A stretch of 32,614 bases of DNA, taken from CAIZQW01 sp037133395. Its GTDB lineage: Bacteria; Verrucomicrobiota; Kiritimatiellia; RFP12; UBA1067. Made by a program: the position numbers and the translations under genes. The notes beneath the pieces are model-generated. The model searched no databases, was not told the DNA's origin, and saw nothing but the letters and a program-made list of their open reading frames with translations. Location: NCBI GenBank assembly GCA_037133395.1, contig JBAXOG010000041.1, forward strand, positions 1 to 32,614, read 5' to 3'. Shown piece after piece: positions 8,032 through 15,548 of the stretch. Within the stretch, counting starts at the first letter, position 1. Each line of letters begins with the position of its first letter.

Positions 8032-8451
8032 ATGAAAACGAATACATCGATCATACCAGATCCTGTTCGAGATTTATTGGTGCAGGCCGCAAAATGGGCT
8101 GCACGCAATGCATTTTGTCCCTATTCACATTACCCTGTAGGTGCGGCTGTGTTAATGACTGATGGACAAGTCTATACGGGCTGTAATGTGGAGAATGCCT
8201 CATTTGGATTATCAATATGCGCTGAACGAGTCGCCATCTTTAAAGCTCTCAGTCATGGAAATCGCTCATTCGCCGCCCTTGCGGTCGTGGGTGGTACACC
8301 TAAAAAACCAGCAACACCGTGTGGCGCATGCCGTCAAGTCATGGCTGAATTCATGGCACCCGAAACCCCTGTTTACATTGCAGCGCTCAAGTCTGGCAAG
8401 CCAACGATCGCAACATTAGGCGCCTTGTTGCCCAATGCCTTCGTAAAATAA
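8032..8451 (+). CDS. cdd: Cytidine deaminase
   Basis: A zinc enzyme that deaminates cytidine and deoxycytidine to uridine and deoxyuridine in pyrimidine salvage. From the ATG at 8032 it is 139 aa, the usual length of the homotetrameric class; frames starting at 7966 or 8026 would add a non-conserved leader. The zinc site is CAE at 63-65 (Cys63 ligand, Glu65 proton shuttle) plus PCGAC at 96-100 (Cys97, Cys100). The substrate loop VENASFGLSICAER is intact, and FCPYSHYPVGAA at 28-39 is the family N-terminal signature. Its TAA stop shares one base with the ATG of the next gene (TAATG), so the two are translationally coupled. No strong RBS is visible. Confidence 0.95.
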   Translation: MKTNTSIIPDPVRDLLVQAAKWAARNAFCPYSHYPVGAAVLMTDGQVYTGCNVENASFGLSICAERVAIFKALSHGNRSFAALAVVGGTPKKPATPCGACRQVMAEFMAPETPVYIAALKSGKPTIATLGALLPNAFVK

Positions 8452-9047
8452 TGCGTATCTACATTGATTTTGACGACGTCCTGTGTGAGACTGCGCAAGC
8501 GCTTTCAACGCTCGCGAAAGGCATGTTCGGGCGCGATGTACCTTACGAAAATATCGAATTCTTTGATTTGCAGAGGGCGTTTTCGTTGACCAATGAAGAG
8601 ATCGATACCCTCATGGTTCGTGCGCATGAGACTGATTTTCTACTCTCGCTCAATCCAATCCCTCATGCCGTCAGCAGCGTTCAGGCTTTATGCGATACAG
8701 GTCACAACGTCGTGGTCGTCACAGGTCGGCAATCCGTTTGTCACGAAGGCACAGCGCAGTGGCTCCTCAATCATGGCCTTGGGCATCTGGATATTCTGTA
8801 TGTTGACAAGTATAAACGCGCTCCGGTAATACCTCATCCTCATGTTCCTCGGATGTTGAACATCGGCGACCTCAATCGGCTTCACTTTGATGTCGCTATT
8901 GACGATTCCCCGACTGCGCTCGACTTACTAACGCATCGGACCAACTGCCAGATTATCGTCTTTGATCGGCCCTGGAACCAAAATTATGAAGGCGCGCCTC
9001 ATATTAAGCGCGCCTTCACATGGCAAGATATTCTCGCGTGCCTGTAA
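8451..9047 (+). CDS. HAD superfamily 5'-nucleotidase-like protein (NT5C type)
   Basis: A 198-aa HAD-fold phosphatase candidate. Residues 6-10 (DFDDV) give the nucleophile and acid/base Asp pair (Asp6, Asp8). VVVVTGR is motif II, and VAIDDSPTALDLL with IVFDRPWNQNY is the C-terminal motif III region, as in cytosolic pyrimidine 5'(3')-deoxyribonucleotidases and their bacterial relatives. The start overlaps the cdd stop by one nucleotide. Coupling to cytidine deaminase supports a role in pyrimidine nucleotide or nucleoside turnover, which is inference from context. Other HAD phosphatase substrates are possible. Confidence 0.78.
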   Translation: MRIYIDFDDVLCETAQALSTLAKGMFGRDVPYENIEFFDLQRAFSLTNEEIDTLMVRAHETDFLLSLNPIPHAVSSVQALCDTGHNVVVVTGRQSVCHEGTAQWLLNHGLGHLDILYVDKYKRAPVIPHPHVPRMLNIGDLNRLHFDVAIDDSPTALDLLTHRTNCQIIVFDRPWNQNYEGAPHIKRAFTWQDILACL

Positions 9048-9053
9048 TGAGGT

Positions 9054-9290
9054 GTCAGGGTTCAGGGTTCGGGGTTCAGGTTGGACGTTCGATATTCGAT
9101 GTTGAATGTTCGATGTTCGCTGTAGACTGTTTCAGTCTTCCATTTTCAACTTTCAAACTTTAGCACTTCCCCTCCCTGGCTCAGCGTTTCATCCGCCGTA
9201 GGCATCGCATAGGAGGAAACTCTCAGCGAAGCCGCCTCTCCTTGGACATTGATCATTCCTTGTTGGATATTGAATATTCAGTCCACTCTT
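9054..9290. repeat. Intergenic cluster of word-like direct repeats
   Basis: The gap of about 230 bp between the HAD gene and the ThuA fusion holds no gene. It is filled with short tandem or near-tandem words: gggttcagggttcggggttc near 9058; variants of cgatattcgatgttgaatgt near 9090-9118; the 13-bp aactttagcactt shared with 2243-2255; and ggacattgatcattccttgttggatattgaatattc near 9244-9279. The last word overlaps the TGA stop of the ThuA fusion gene. No convincing terminator hairpin was seen. Confidence 0.55.
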
Positions 9291-12013
9291 CCCGTAGCAG
9301 CCCATTCGGTGCCACGTAAAATAAGTGCTGAGCATCCTTCGTTCTCAATCGACTTACTACTGTGTCCCAGTACGAGGTTGAAACAACGTCCCTTTCCCAA
9401 TTCCGTTGTCATGGCCACGACCTCTGGTTCGCCTGAGCCGCCGCCAATCTTGCCCGTCTTCTCTTTGGGGATAGTGGCTGTTGCCAGCACCTTGCGATCG
9501 GGATTGCGATTGGAGAGTTTCTGCCAGGGCTCGTCAAAGGTCACAAAGTCCTTCAGTCCCTTGGTAATGGGATGATCTGGGTTGTTAATTTTGACCGTAT
9601 ACTCCTGCTGAGCTGGATGAAAGGTACCCTTCTCCCAGGTGCCACCGATGAGACTCATGAACTCCGGCCAGTTGTAGAAGATACTTCCGCCTGCATGAAA
9701 GATCACCACGTTGCCACCCTTCTTGACCCACGGAATGAAGGCGTCTTTCATAGCCTGACTCCATTCACGCTTGTCCTTGCCAAAGGTGTTCCAGTTAAAG
9801 AAGACCACATCACAGGATGTCAACAGTTCAGGTGTCATATCCCATGGCGCCTCATTGACCGTCACAAAGAACTTCGGATTGGTGGCGTAAACTTTTTTAA
9901 GACTGGCCGTTGTTTCAGACCAGTTATGATTGTTCGCCCCTGTCAGCAAGAGCACACGAATCTGTCCAGGCGCCGCCTGCGCAACCGGGGCAGCAGGAGC
10001 GGGCTTAACCGGTGGGAGAACCTTTGCCGCTGCACCAATTGCGAGAATTTCAAGTCCATTCACCTTCACGTGGTCACGGGTGGTCTTAATTTCGACAATC
10101 ACTTTTCCCTCTGCATTTGCCGTAATATCCTTTGTGACAGTAAAGGCTTTACAATGTTCTCCGGATGGAAGGTTATCGACAATCTTGACACCATTCACAA
10201 TCACATCCCCTGCCCGGCCGCCAGGCGCCTTGTGAAAGAGTTCCGCATAGTGCAGGCGAATCTTGTACGCGCCATTCGGCGTCAATCCAGACAAGCGATA
10301 GATGCAATCCCCAAAGCGACTCGTCTGATAAACCTCTTCAGGTGCAGCATTCTGAACTTCAGAAAGGTCAATAGCCGCTTTGACCGAGTAAGGTTTCCCA
10401 CCTTCAAAATCCGCATCCGCTTTAAAGTGCCCAACCGCAGGTCCGCCACAATTGATAGCGATGACGGCAGTCTCCGAATCATCAATCTTTAATGTTAATG
10501 CCAGCTCTTTTCGCAGGACTTCAGCCTCTTTACCGCCAATACTCTTCAGTGCTGTATGAATAAGCCGTTTTTCATCGTCACGCTCAGCAATTGAGGCCAA
10601 GGTGCGCAGCACAGCCACCTTCTTTGCCGCATCCGCCATATCCTTTTTATCCAGCATGCTCACGGCATTGCGCAATGCAAGAATTTTAACAGAACGTTCT
10701 GCATCACCCTTGGCCACATCGACTAGCGCATCCAATGCCATGGGCTGATTCCACTTTGCAAAATTCCGCACAATAGCTTTGCGGTATTCAACATCCCCTG
10801 TCTTGGCCTGATCGATCAGAAGCTTACAAATTTCTGGAGTCTGCAAAGCCGCCAGTACATCTAGAGCATCTGCACGAGCCTCGGGTTTCATGTTTACAAA
10901 TTGAGTGCTGATTTCTTTCGCAACATTCTCGGTGTCTGGTACCTGTTGCACAACCGATGACAGCGCAGCCACCAACGGCACACGTTGATCTGCTGGCAAG
11001 GCACTGAAAACAAACGTGATAGCCTTCGCGAGATCCGCCGATTGAAGACAGACACGGAACGCCCCTGCTGCTGCCTGATTGACACCCTTATCCGAATAGA
11101 GCGACGCATCGCACAGACGGCTAATCAACTCCTTCTGGTGACGCGAAGCCAATAACTCAATGGCTTTGCTCCGAGATGCCACTTGCTTCATCTGCTCATA
11201 CAAGAAGGTATCTACCTCTTTCGATGAGCTCGACGCAAACATGAGCATGGCGACGCGTGCTTCTTCTCCATCCTTTAACGTTGCGGCGAACATCGGAGCA
11301 AACGTTTCAGGGTTATTAGAAACCACCCCGGCCCGCAAGCCAGCGATGCGAACAACCTCTGATTCATCAGAAAGCGCCGCAACCAAAATCGTCTTCACCT
11401 GCGCATGTGCGAAGTGAGGCGTCAGTGCGCCAATGATACGCGCCTTTTCTTCATCCTTCGCAGCCGCCAACGCCTTTACAGCAGCAGGAACAAGCGCAGC
11501 GGATGTCTTGACCGCCTTGACTGCTGCGATACTTTGCTGCAAATCACCTGACGAGAAGGCCGCCTCAATAGCGGACGCATATTTCGTGGGCTCAAGGGTT
11601 GCGAGAATACTGAACGCTGCATATTTCACAGGAAGCTTTTTGGAAGCATAGCAGGCTTCCAGTAACGCTTGGCTTTGTTTTATATCGTTTGCAGCACAGC
11701 GCGCACCAGCACAGGCCATTGCAGCGTTGCCAGCAACAGCGTCTTTGCCTGCCTTTAACGCAACCAGCAATGCTTCTCCCGCTTTATCATTTCCGATCTC
11801 GGCCAGAGCCTCTGCTGCAGCATACGCAACATTGGGTTCCGAATCATTGAGCATCTTCGCCAACGCGTCAACACCCGAAGGATCCTTTTCACGGCCAAAC
11901 GATTGGGCCGCATTCGCGCGCTCCACTGGATTTGCAGATGCGAGCGCAGCTTGATCTGCGGCATAAAGAGCGGTCGAGGCCGCCAGCAATGAGATAATAA
12001 TCACTTTTTTCAT
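9278..12013 (-). CDS. Secreted HEAT-repeat, malectin-like and ThuA domain fusion protein
   Basis: A 911-aa exported protein. Residues 1-19 are a Sec signal peptide (MKKVIIISLLAASTALYAA). About 22-510 are degenerate alpha-helical HEAT repeats. About 515-659 form a malectin-like carbohydrate-binding beta-sandwich (VIAINCGGPAVGHF, FGDCIYRLSGL, YKIRLHYAELF, VNGLEILAIG). An Ala/Pro linker at 660-683 leads to a ThuA-type glutamine amidotransferase-like domain at 684-911 (RVLLLTGANNHNW, NVVIFHAGGSIFYNWPEF, HPITKGLKDF, GKGRCFNLVLGHS). ThuA is linked to disaccharide utilisation through keto-sugar intermediates in rhizobia. The start has a GAGGAAAA RBS. It is the last gene of an operon with a Tat-type Gfo/Idh and a TIM barrel. 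The function is likely periplasmic sugar handling, but the reaction is unknown. Confidence 0.87.
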   Translation of the reverse strand: MKKVIIISLLAASTALYAADQAALASANPVERANAAQSFGREKDPSGVDALAKMLNDSEPNVAYAAAEALAEIGNDKAGEALLVALKAGKDAVAGNAAMACAGARCAANDIKQSQALLEACYASKKLPVKYAAFSILATLEPTKYASAIEAAFSSGDLQQSIAAVKAVKTSAALVPAAVKALAAAKDEEKARIIGALTPHFAHAQVKTILVAALSDESEVVRIAGLRAGVVSNNPETFAPMFAATLKDGEEARVAMLMFASSSSKEVDTFLYEQMKQVASRSKAIELLASRHQKELISRLCDASLYSDKGVNQAAAGAFRVCLQSADLAKAITFVFSALPADQRVPLVAALSSVVQQVPDTENVAKEISTQFVNMKPEARADALDVLAALQTPEICKLLIDQAKTGDVEYRKAIVRNFAKWNQPMALDALVDVAKGDAERSVKILALRNAVSMLDKKDMADAAKKVAVLRTLASIAERDDEKRLIHTALKSIGGKEAEVLRKELALTLKIDDSETAVIAINCGGPAVGHFKADADFEGGKPYSVKAAIDLSEVQNAAPEEVYQTSRFGDCIYRLSGLTPNGAYKIRLHYAELFHKAPGGRAGDVIVNGVKIVDNLPSGEHCKAFTVTKDITANAEGKVIVEIKTTRDHVKVNGLEILAIGAAAKVLPPVKPAPAAPVAQAAPGQIRVLLLTGANNHNWSETTASLKKVYATNPKFFVTVNEAPWDMTPELLTSCDVVFFNWNTFGKDKREWSQAMKDAFIPWVKKGGNVVIFHAGGSIFYNWPEFMSLIGGTWEKGTFHPAQQEYTVKINNPDHPITKGLKDFVTFDEPWQKLSNRNPDRKVLATATIPKEKTGKIGGGSGEPEVVAMTTELGKGRCFNLVLGHSSKSIENEGCSALILRGTEWAATGRVD

Positions 12014-12029
12014 TTTTAGTTTTCCTCAC

Positions 12030-12049
12030 GGACGACCTGTAGGTCGCCC
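12030..12049. repeat. Palindromic repeat, copy 1 (GGNCGACC-N4-GGTCGCCC)
   Basis: ggacgacc and ggtcgccc (12030-12037 and 12042-12049) form an 8-bp inverted repeat with one mismatch around a 4-nt loop. It sits between the Gfo/Idh stop and the RBS of the ThuA fusion gene. The same arms recur as a perfect palindrome at 13374-13393, so this is a dispersed repeat rather than a private hairpin. Confidence 0.6.
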
Positions 12050-12072
12050 TTACTGATTGGACCTTCAGGGGG

Positions 12073-13350
12073 TTACGCAATATACGGTTGACGTTGAACT
12101 TTGCGGCGCATCATCTTCTGGGCTTCTTCATCTCCGACAATGGTCTGCTCGGCGAGGTCCCATTTAATCTTGCGTCCTGTGAGACACGCGATGTTGGTGA
12201 GATGGCTGATGTTATCCGAATGATACGCGCCTTCAATATTGCTGCAGGGCATTTCGCGCGTCTTAATACATTGCGCAAAGTCCGCAGTGTGATGGAAGCC
12301 CGTGGTATTCGCACGGCATGGCTTAGTTGACTGCGGGATTGGCGAACGGAGCAAGTTAATCGGATTTGCTTTGAGTGCACCGCGTGAAATACTGATGCTG
12401 CCATTTTCGCCGATAAAGGTCGTGCAGTCTGATCCCGACTTGAATGTGAACTCCACACCGTTTGCGAAGCGTCCTTTTGCGTCCCACTTACCAACCGTGT
12501 CAAAGAGGCAATCAGTCTTGCGTTCACCGGTGGCTTCAATTTCAACGGGTACGCTGTCGGGCAAGTCATGTAGAGCCCAACACATCACATCCAGCGGATG
12601 CGCACCCCAGCCACCTAGGAAGCCAATGGCACACTCCGAAGAGAACCATCCGCCTCGATTGGTGCAGCGGTCCTTGGTATAGGGACGATTCCGTGTCGGC
12701 CCCACCCACATATCATAATCCAGTCCGTCAGGAACAGGAATAGGCTCAAGGCTACCGCCACCCACTGGACCCCCGGGCGCGACAACATCCACGCGGCTGA
12801 TCTTGCCCAGGATCCCCGAGCGCACCAGTTCGCAGCCGATCCGGATATGCGAGGATGAACGCTGCTGCGTCCCATATTGGAAGACGCGGTTATACCGGTA
12901 AACCGTCTCGCGCACATGCTTGTTGTCATCAATGGAGAGGGTCAGCGGTTTTTCAATATAGACATCCTTGCCAGCCTGCATCGACAGAATGGCCACGCCA
13001 TGATGCCAGTGGTCATGTGTTGCGCAGACCACGCCATCGATGTCCGGACGTGTAATCATCTCACGAAAATCCGGATAGGCCGTACAGACATTGGCACCAT
13101 ATTTTTGATTCACCATTGCAGCGCGATCCTCGCGGCGCTTCTTAAAGCAGTCTGCCACCCCCACGATCCGAATCCAGTCCGGTTGCATCATGGTATTAAA
13201 CAAACCACCACCTTGTCCGCCAACGCCCACGCTGGCAAGATTGACGCGGTTGGATGGCGCAGTCGCGCCATACAGTATGTTTGACGGCACCACCATGGGT
13301 GCTGCGCCGGCCGCCAACGCGGCTTTCAAAAAACCTCTACGTGTATTCAT
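12073..13350 (-). CDS. Gfo/Idh/MocA family oxidoreductase with Tat signal
   Basis: Predicted 425-aa exported sugar dehydrogenase. The Tat motif is at 3-9 (TRRGFLK), followed by AALAAGAAPMVVPSNILYGA as hydrophobic core and cleavage region. The Rossmann loop is at 41-49 (VGVGGQGGG), the acidic turn at VADCFKKRRED, and EKP at 133-135 (IEKPLTLS). The C-terminal domain contains LDYDMWVGPTRNRPY and FLGGWGAHPLDVMCWAL, a substrate-pocket segment with Asp/His. It shares DYDMW-GP with the Tat-type paralogue at 87-1352, so the two exported enzymes are related. The start is supported by a GGGGGAGAA RBS. It lies 46 bp after the TIM-barrel gene and 59 bp before the ThuA fusion; both gaps contain the palindromic repeat. 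The substrate is unknown. Confidence 0.92.
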   Translation of the reverse strand: MNTRRGFLKAALAAGAAPMVVPSNILYGATAPSNRVNLASVGVGGQGGGLFNTMMQPDWIRIVGVADCFKKRREDRAAMVNQKYGANVCTAYPDFREMITRPDIDGVVCATHDHWHHGVAILSMQAGKDVYIEKPLTLSIDDNKHVRETVYRYNRVFQYGTQQRSSSHIRIGCELVRSGILGKISRVDVVAPGGPVGGGSLEPIPVPDGLDYDMWVGPTRNRPYTKDRCTNRGGWFSSECAIGFLGGWGAHPLDVMCWALHDLPDSVPVEIEATGERKTDCLFDTVGKWDAKGRFANGVEFTFKSGSDCTTFIGENGSISISRGALKANPINLLRSPIPQSTKPCRANTTGFHHTADFAQCIKTREMPCSNIEGAYHSDNISHLTNIACLTGRKIKWDLAEQTIVGDEEAQKMMRRKVQRQPYIA

Positions 13351-13373
13351 ATTTTATGTTCTCCCCCATATTC

Positions 13374-13393
13374 GGGCGACCAATTGGTCGCCC
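13374..13393. repeat. Palindromic repeat, copy 2 (perfect 20-bp palindrome)
   Basis: gggcgaccaattggtcgccc is a perfect 20-bp palindrome between the TIM-barrel stop (13397) and the RBS of the Tat-type Gfo/Idh gene. It is the same element as at 12030-12049. There is no T-run, so it is not a classical terminator. Confidence 0.65.
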
Positions 13394-13396
13394 CTA

Positions 13397-14233
13397 CTAC
13401 CATTCCCTCAAACGTTGTGCTGAAGTCTTGACTGCGTCAGCTCCGGCGATCTCCAGTGTTGTCGCAACATCAATGCCTGCATTTCTAAGCGCTTTAACAA
13501 CCGCTTCGACACCGACAACCCCGTCTCCAACTGCTATAAGTGCCATGCCACAGCCAAAGATTTTACCGCGTTTGGACACCATGCCCTCTGGCATGTCCTT
13601 CCAATGCACATGCCCGATTCGCTTGCCGAAGGTCTTTACATACGCCAGAGGATCGCCTCCACCCAGCCAGCAATTTCCTGTATCGAGACAGATCCCAACG
13701 GTCTGTTCATGTCCCAAGGCGTTCAGCAGATCCCCCATCATCGTGATGTTATCTGTTACAGGACCATGCGTTTCAATGAGCAAGCGAATGCCCAGTTCTT
13801 CCGCCCAGGCAATCGGAACCTGAAGTTTTTCGCGCACGAGCAATAATTGCTCCGCCGGCTTCAGCGCTTTGCCAAACCCCGTATGCGGTTCGCCATCGCA
13901 CGTGATGACCTCCTTGATTCCCAAATCTTTTGCCAATCGGATCGCCTTTATGATCTGCGCGGTACCATAAGTGGCGGGCGACGTCGGATCCAGCAGATTC
14001 GCATGACAACAGAACGCGCTCAAGGTTATTCCGGCTTCCTTCGTCATCTCGCGAATCGAAGCGGGGTGAGCATCGAGACTCAGCGTAGGAGCAAAGCCAA
14101 ACTCCTCGCCCAACGATGCGCCATCGTGATTATCCGTAATATCGGCAAACTGAAAGCCCATCTCCTTGATGGCCTTCAACTGGCGTGCCATGGGCGCAAA
14201 AGGTTCAACACAGGCAAAACATCCAATTCTCAT
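13397..14233 (-). CDS. Sugar phosphate isomerase/epimerase-like TIM barrel protein
   Basis: A 278-aa cytosolic TIM-barrel protein of the xylose isomerase-like family. Likely metal ligands are the Glu of LLIETHGPVTD, the Asp of GICLDTGNCWLGGGDP, the His of IGHVHWKDMP and the Glu of ATTLEIAGAD. The N-terminus RIGCFACVEPFAPMARQLK is the first strand and helix. The start is strongly supported by an AGGAGGT RBS. It is first in the leftward operon (TIM barrel, Tat Gfo/Idh, ThuA fusion) and diverges from an AraC gene. It is the functional counterpart of the TIM-barrel gene at 1375-2190, but the two sequences are clearly different. It probably isomerises, epimerises or cleaves a sugar or keto-sugar; the substrate is unknown. 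Confidence 0.87.
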   Translation of the reverse strand: MRIGCFACVEPFAPMARQLKAIKEMGFQFADITDNHDGASLGEEFGFAPTLSLDAHPASIREMTKEAGITLSAFCCHANLLDPTSPATYGTAQIIKAIRLAKDLGIKEVITCDGEPHTGFGKALKPAEQLLLVREKLQVPIAWAEELGIRLLIETHGPVTDNITMMGDLLNALGHEQTVGICLDTGNCWLGGGDPLAYVKTFGKRIGHVHWKDMPEGMVSKRGKIFGCGMALIAVGDGVVGVEAVVKALRNAGIDVATTLEIAGADAVKTSAQRLREW

Positions 14234-14265
14234 AGGCGACCTCCTTCGTAATATGTTCTTAACTT

Positions 14266-14295
14266 AGCATAAGCCGCCTGTCTCGACTATATCAA
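14266..14295 (-). promoter_or_regulatory. Candidate promoter for the TIM-Gfo/Idh-ThuA operon
   Basis: On the minus strand TTGATA (14295-14290) and TATGCT (14271-14266) are separated by 18 bp and lie about 35 bp upstream of the ATG at 14233. A 6-bp inverted repeat, TTCTTC-agc-GAAGAA at 14298-14312, sits just upstream of the -35 and could be a regulator site. Confidence 0.4.
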
Positions 14296-14317
14296 CTTTC
14301 TTCAGCGAAGAATTTTA

Positions 14318-15352
14318 ATGTTTTATCTCATTTCGGAAAATGGCACAATGAACAACATGAAAACGTTGAACGTAAATAGACAAAGGGATCCCCATCCTGA
14401 TTCATGCGAGCCCGTGAAGCTTGCAGTCGAGGCAGAAGAGATGGAGTTTTTTGGTATTGCGCGCAACAATTATCCAGGTACCCGTTTCAAGCCGCATGAA
14501 GTTCCGGGTGTCAGTAGCTTCGGTTATTGGAAGACCACTGGCAAGCAAACCTACGGACTTCCTGTCCATCAGAATGAGGGTATTGAACTCACACTCTCAC
14601 TCCAAGGCGAATCACCTGTTACCGTCGACGGCGTAAAACATATCTTGGACCACGGTAAGATCATGATTACGCGTCCGTGGCAAAAACATTCCATTGGAAA
14701 CCCTTGCTTTCCCCAAGGACGCATCGGCTGGCTGATTCTCGATGTCGGCGTGCGCCATCCGCATCAGGAGTGGACATGGCCCGACTGGATTCTCCTGAGC
14801 AAGACCGAATTGCAGAGCCTGACGCGAGCCCTCCGACAAAACGAAGATGCGATACGCCCAGTCTCGCCAGCCTGCGTTGAAATCTTTAACCGGCTGCTGC
14901 TCATTGCCAAATCGCCCGAGCAGCCCCACCGCACGTCACGTATCGCGATTCTTATCAACCACCTGCTGTTGGAGCTCTTTACAACCTTTGAATCGACTCC
15001 GGCCACCTATCAGGAATCATTGACCGATTCCATGCGTACCATCCGCCTCTTCTTGGAACAGCTTCCCAAACGGCTGCACGAACCCTGGACCCTCCAAACC
15101 ATGGCCGAGGCATGCGGCATCGGACTCACCCGCTTTGCCACGCAGTTCAGCACGCTCACGGGCGAAACCCCCGCAAAATATCTGATGCGCCTGCGCATGG
15201 ACGTTGCCGGCGAACTTATCAGCAACCCTGATCTTTCTCTCCAAAAAATTGCAACACAAACTGGGTTCACCTCAACCAACTATTTTATCCAAGTCTTTTC
15301 ACGCTTCTATCACTATACCCCAGCACAGTATCGGAAGTTGAACACTGTCTAA
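14318..15352 (+). CDS. AraC family transcriptional regulator with N-terminal cupin-like domain
   Basis: A 344-aa regulator from the first ATG; later in-frame starts at 14348 or 14357 are equally possible because no start has a clear RBS. Residues around 60-150 (GIELTLSLQGESPVTVDGVK, LDHGKIMITRPWQKHSI) look like the cupin sugar-sensing domain of AraC proteins. The C-terminal 100 residues are the double HTH: LQTMAEACGIGLTRFATQFS, then LQKIATQTGFTSTNYFIQVF and YTPAQYRKL. It diverges from the TIM-Gfo/Idh-ThuA operon across about 85 bp and is its likely regulator. It differs from the first AraC protein in the window, which has a PAS sensor instead. Confidence 0.87.
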   Translation: MFYLISENGTMNNMKTLNVNRQRDPHPDSCEPVKLAVEAEEMEFFGIARNNYPGTRFKPHEVPGVSSFGYWKTTGKQTYGLPVHQNEGIELTLSLQGESPVTVDGVKHILDHGKIMITRPWQKHSIGNPCFPQGRIGWLILDVGVRHPHQEWTWPDWILLSKTELQSLTRALRQNEDAIRPVSPACVEIFNRLLLIAKSPEQPHRTSRIAILINHLLLELFTTFESTPATYQESLTDSMRTIRLFLEQLPKRLHEPWTLQTMAEACGIGLTRFATQFSTLTGETPAKYLMRLRMDVAGELISNPDLSLQKIATQTGFTSTNYFIQVFSRFYHYTPAQYRKLNTV

Positions 15353-15456
15353 AGTCCCAAGCCCCTAAGTTATCAACTTATTATCACCTAAAAGTTATAA
15401 ACAGTTTATTGAAACCTGTGTATAACATATAACTTGTTCCATACAAGCAACTAATA

Positions 15457-15484
15457 TTGTTGATATTTTGTTGATATCATCAAC
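15457..15484. promoter_or_regulatory. Repeat cluster upstream of XRE regulator (candidate autoregulatory operator)
   Basis: ttgttgatat occurs at 15457-15466 and 15468-15477 (11-bp period). The second copy runs into gttgat-atc-atcaac at 15470-15484, a 6-bp inverted repeat. It lies 64 bp upstream of the preferred XRE start. Small XRE regulators usually bind such short dyads, so autoregulation is plausible. The preceding AT-rich region (15366-15437) also carries aagttat/ataactt words. No clear -35/-10 pair was identified. Confidence 0.4.
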
Positions 15485-15548
15485 TTGTGAATTCAAATCA
15501 AATCAGGCATACTACTCTTCATTCACATGTTATGAACAACCTGATTTT

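Noticed and set aside
9572..10492. 306-codon plus-strand open frame opposite the ThuA fusion gene
   Set aside because: Antisense to the malectin-like and ThuA coding region. The composition is low-complexity and Arg/His/Cys-rich, and no family is seen.
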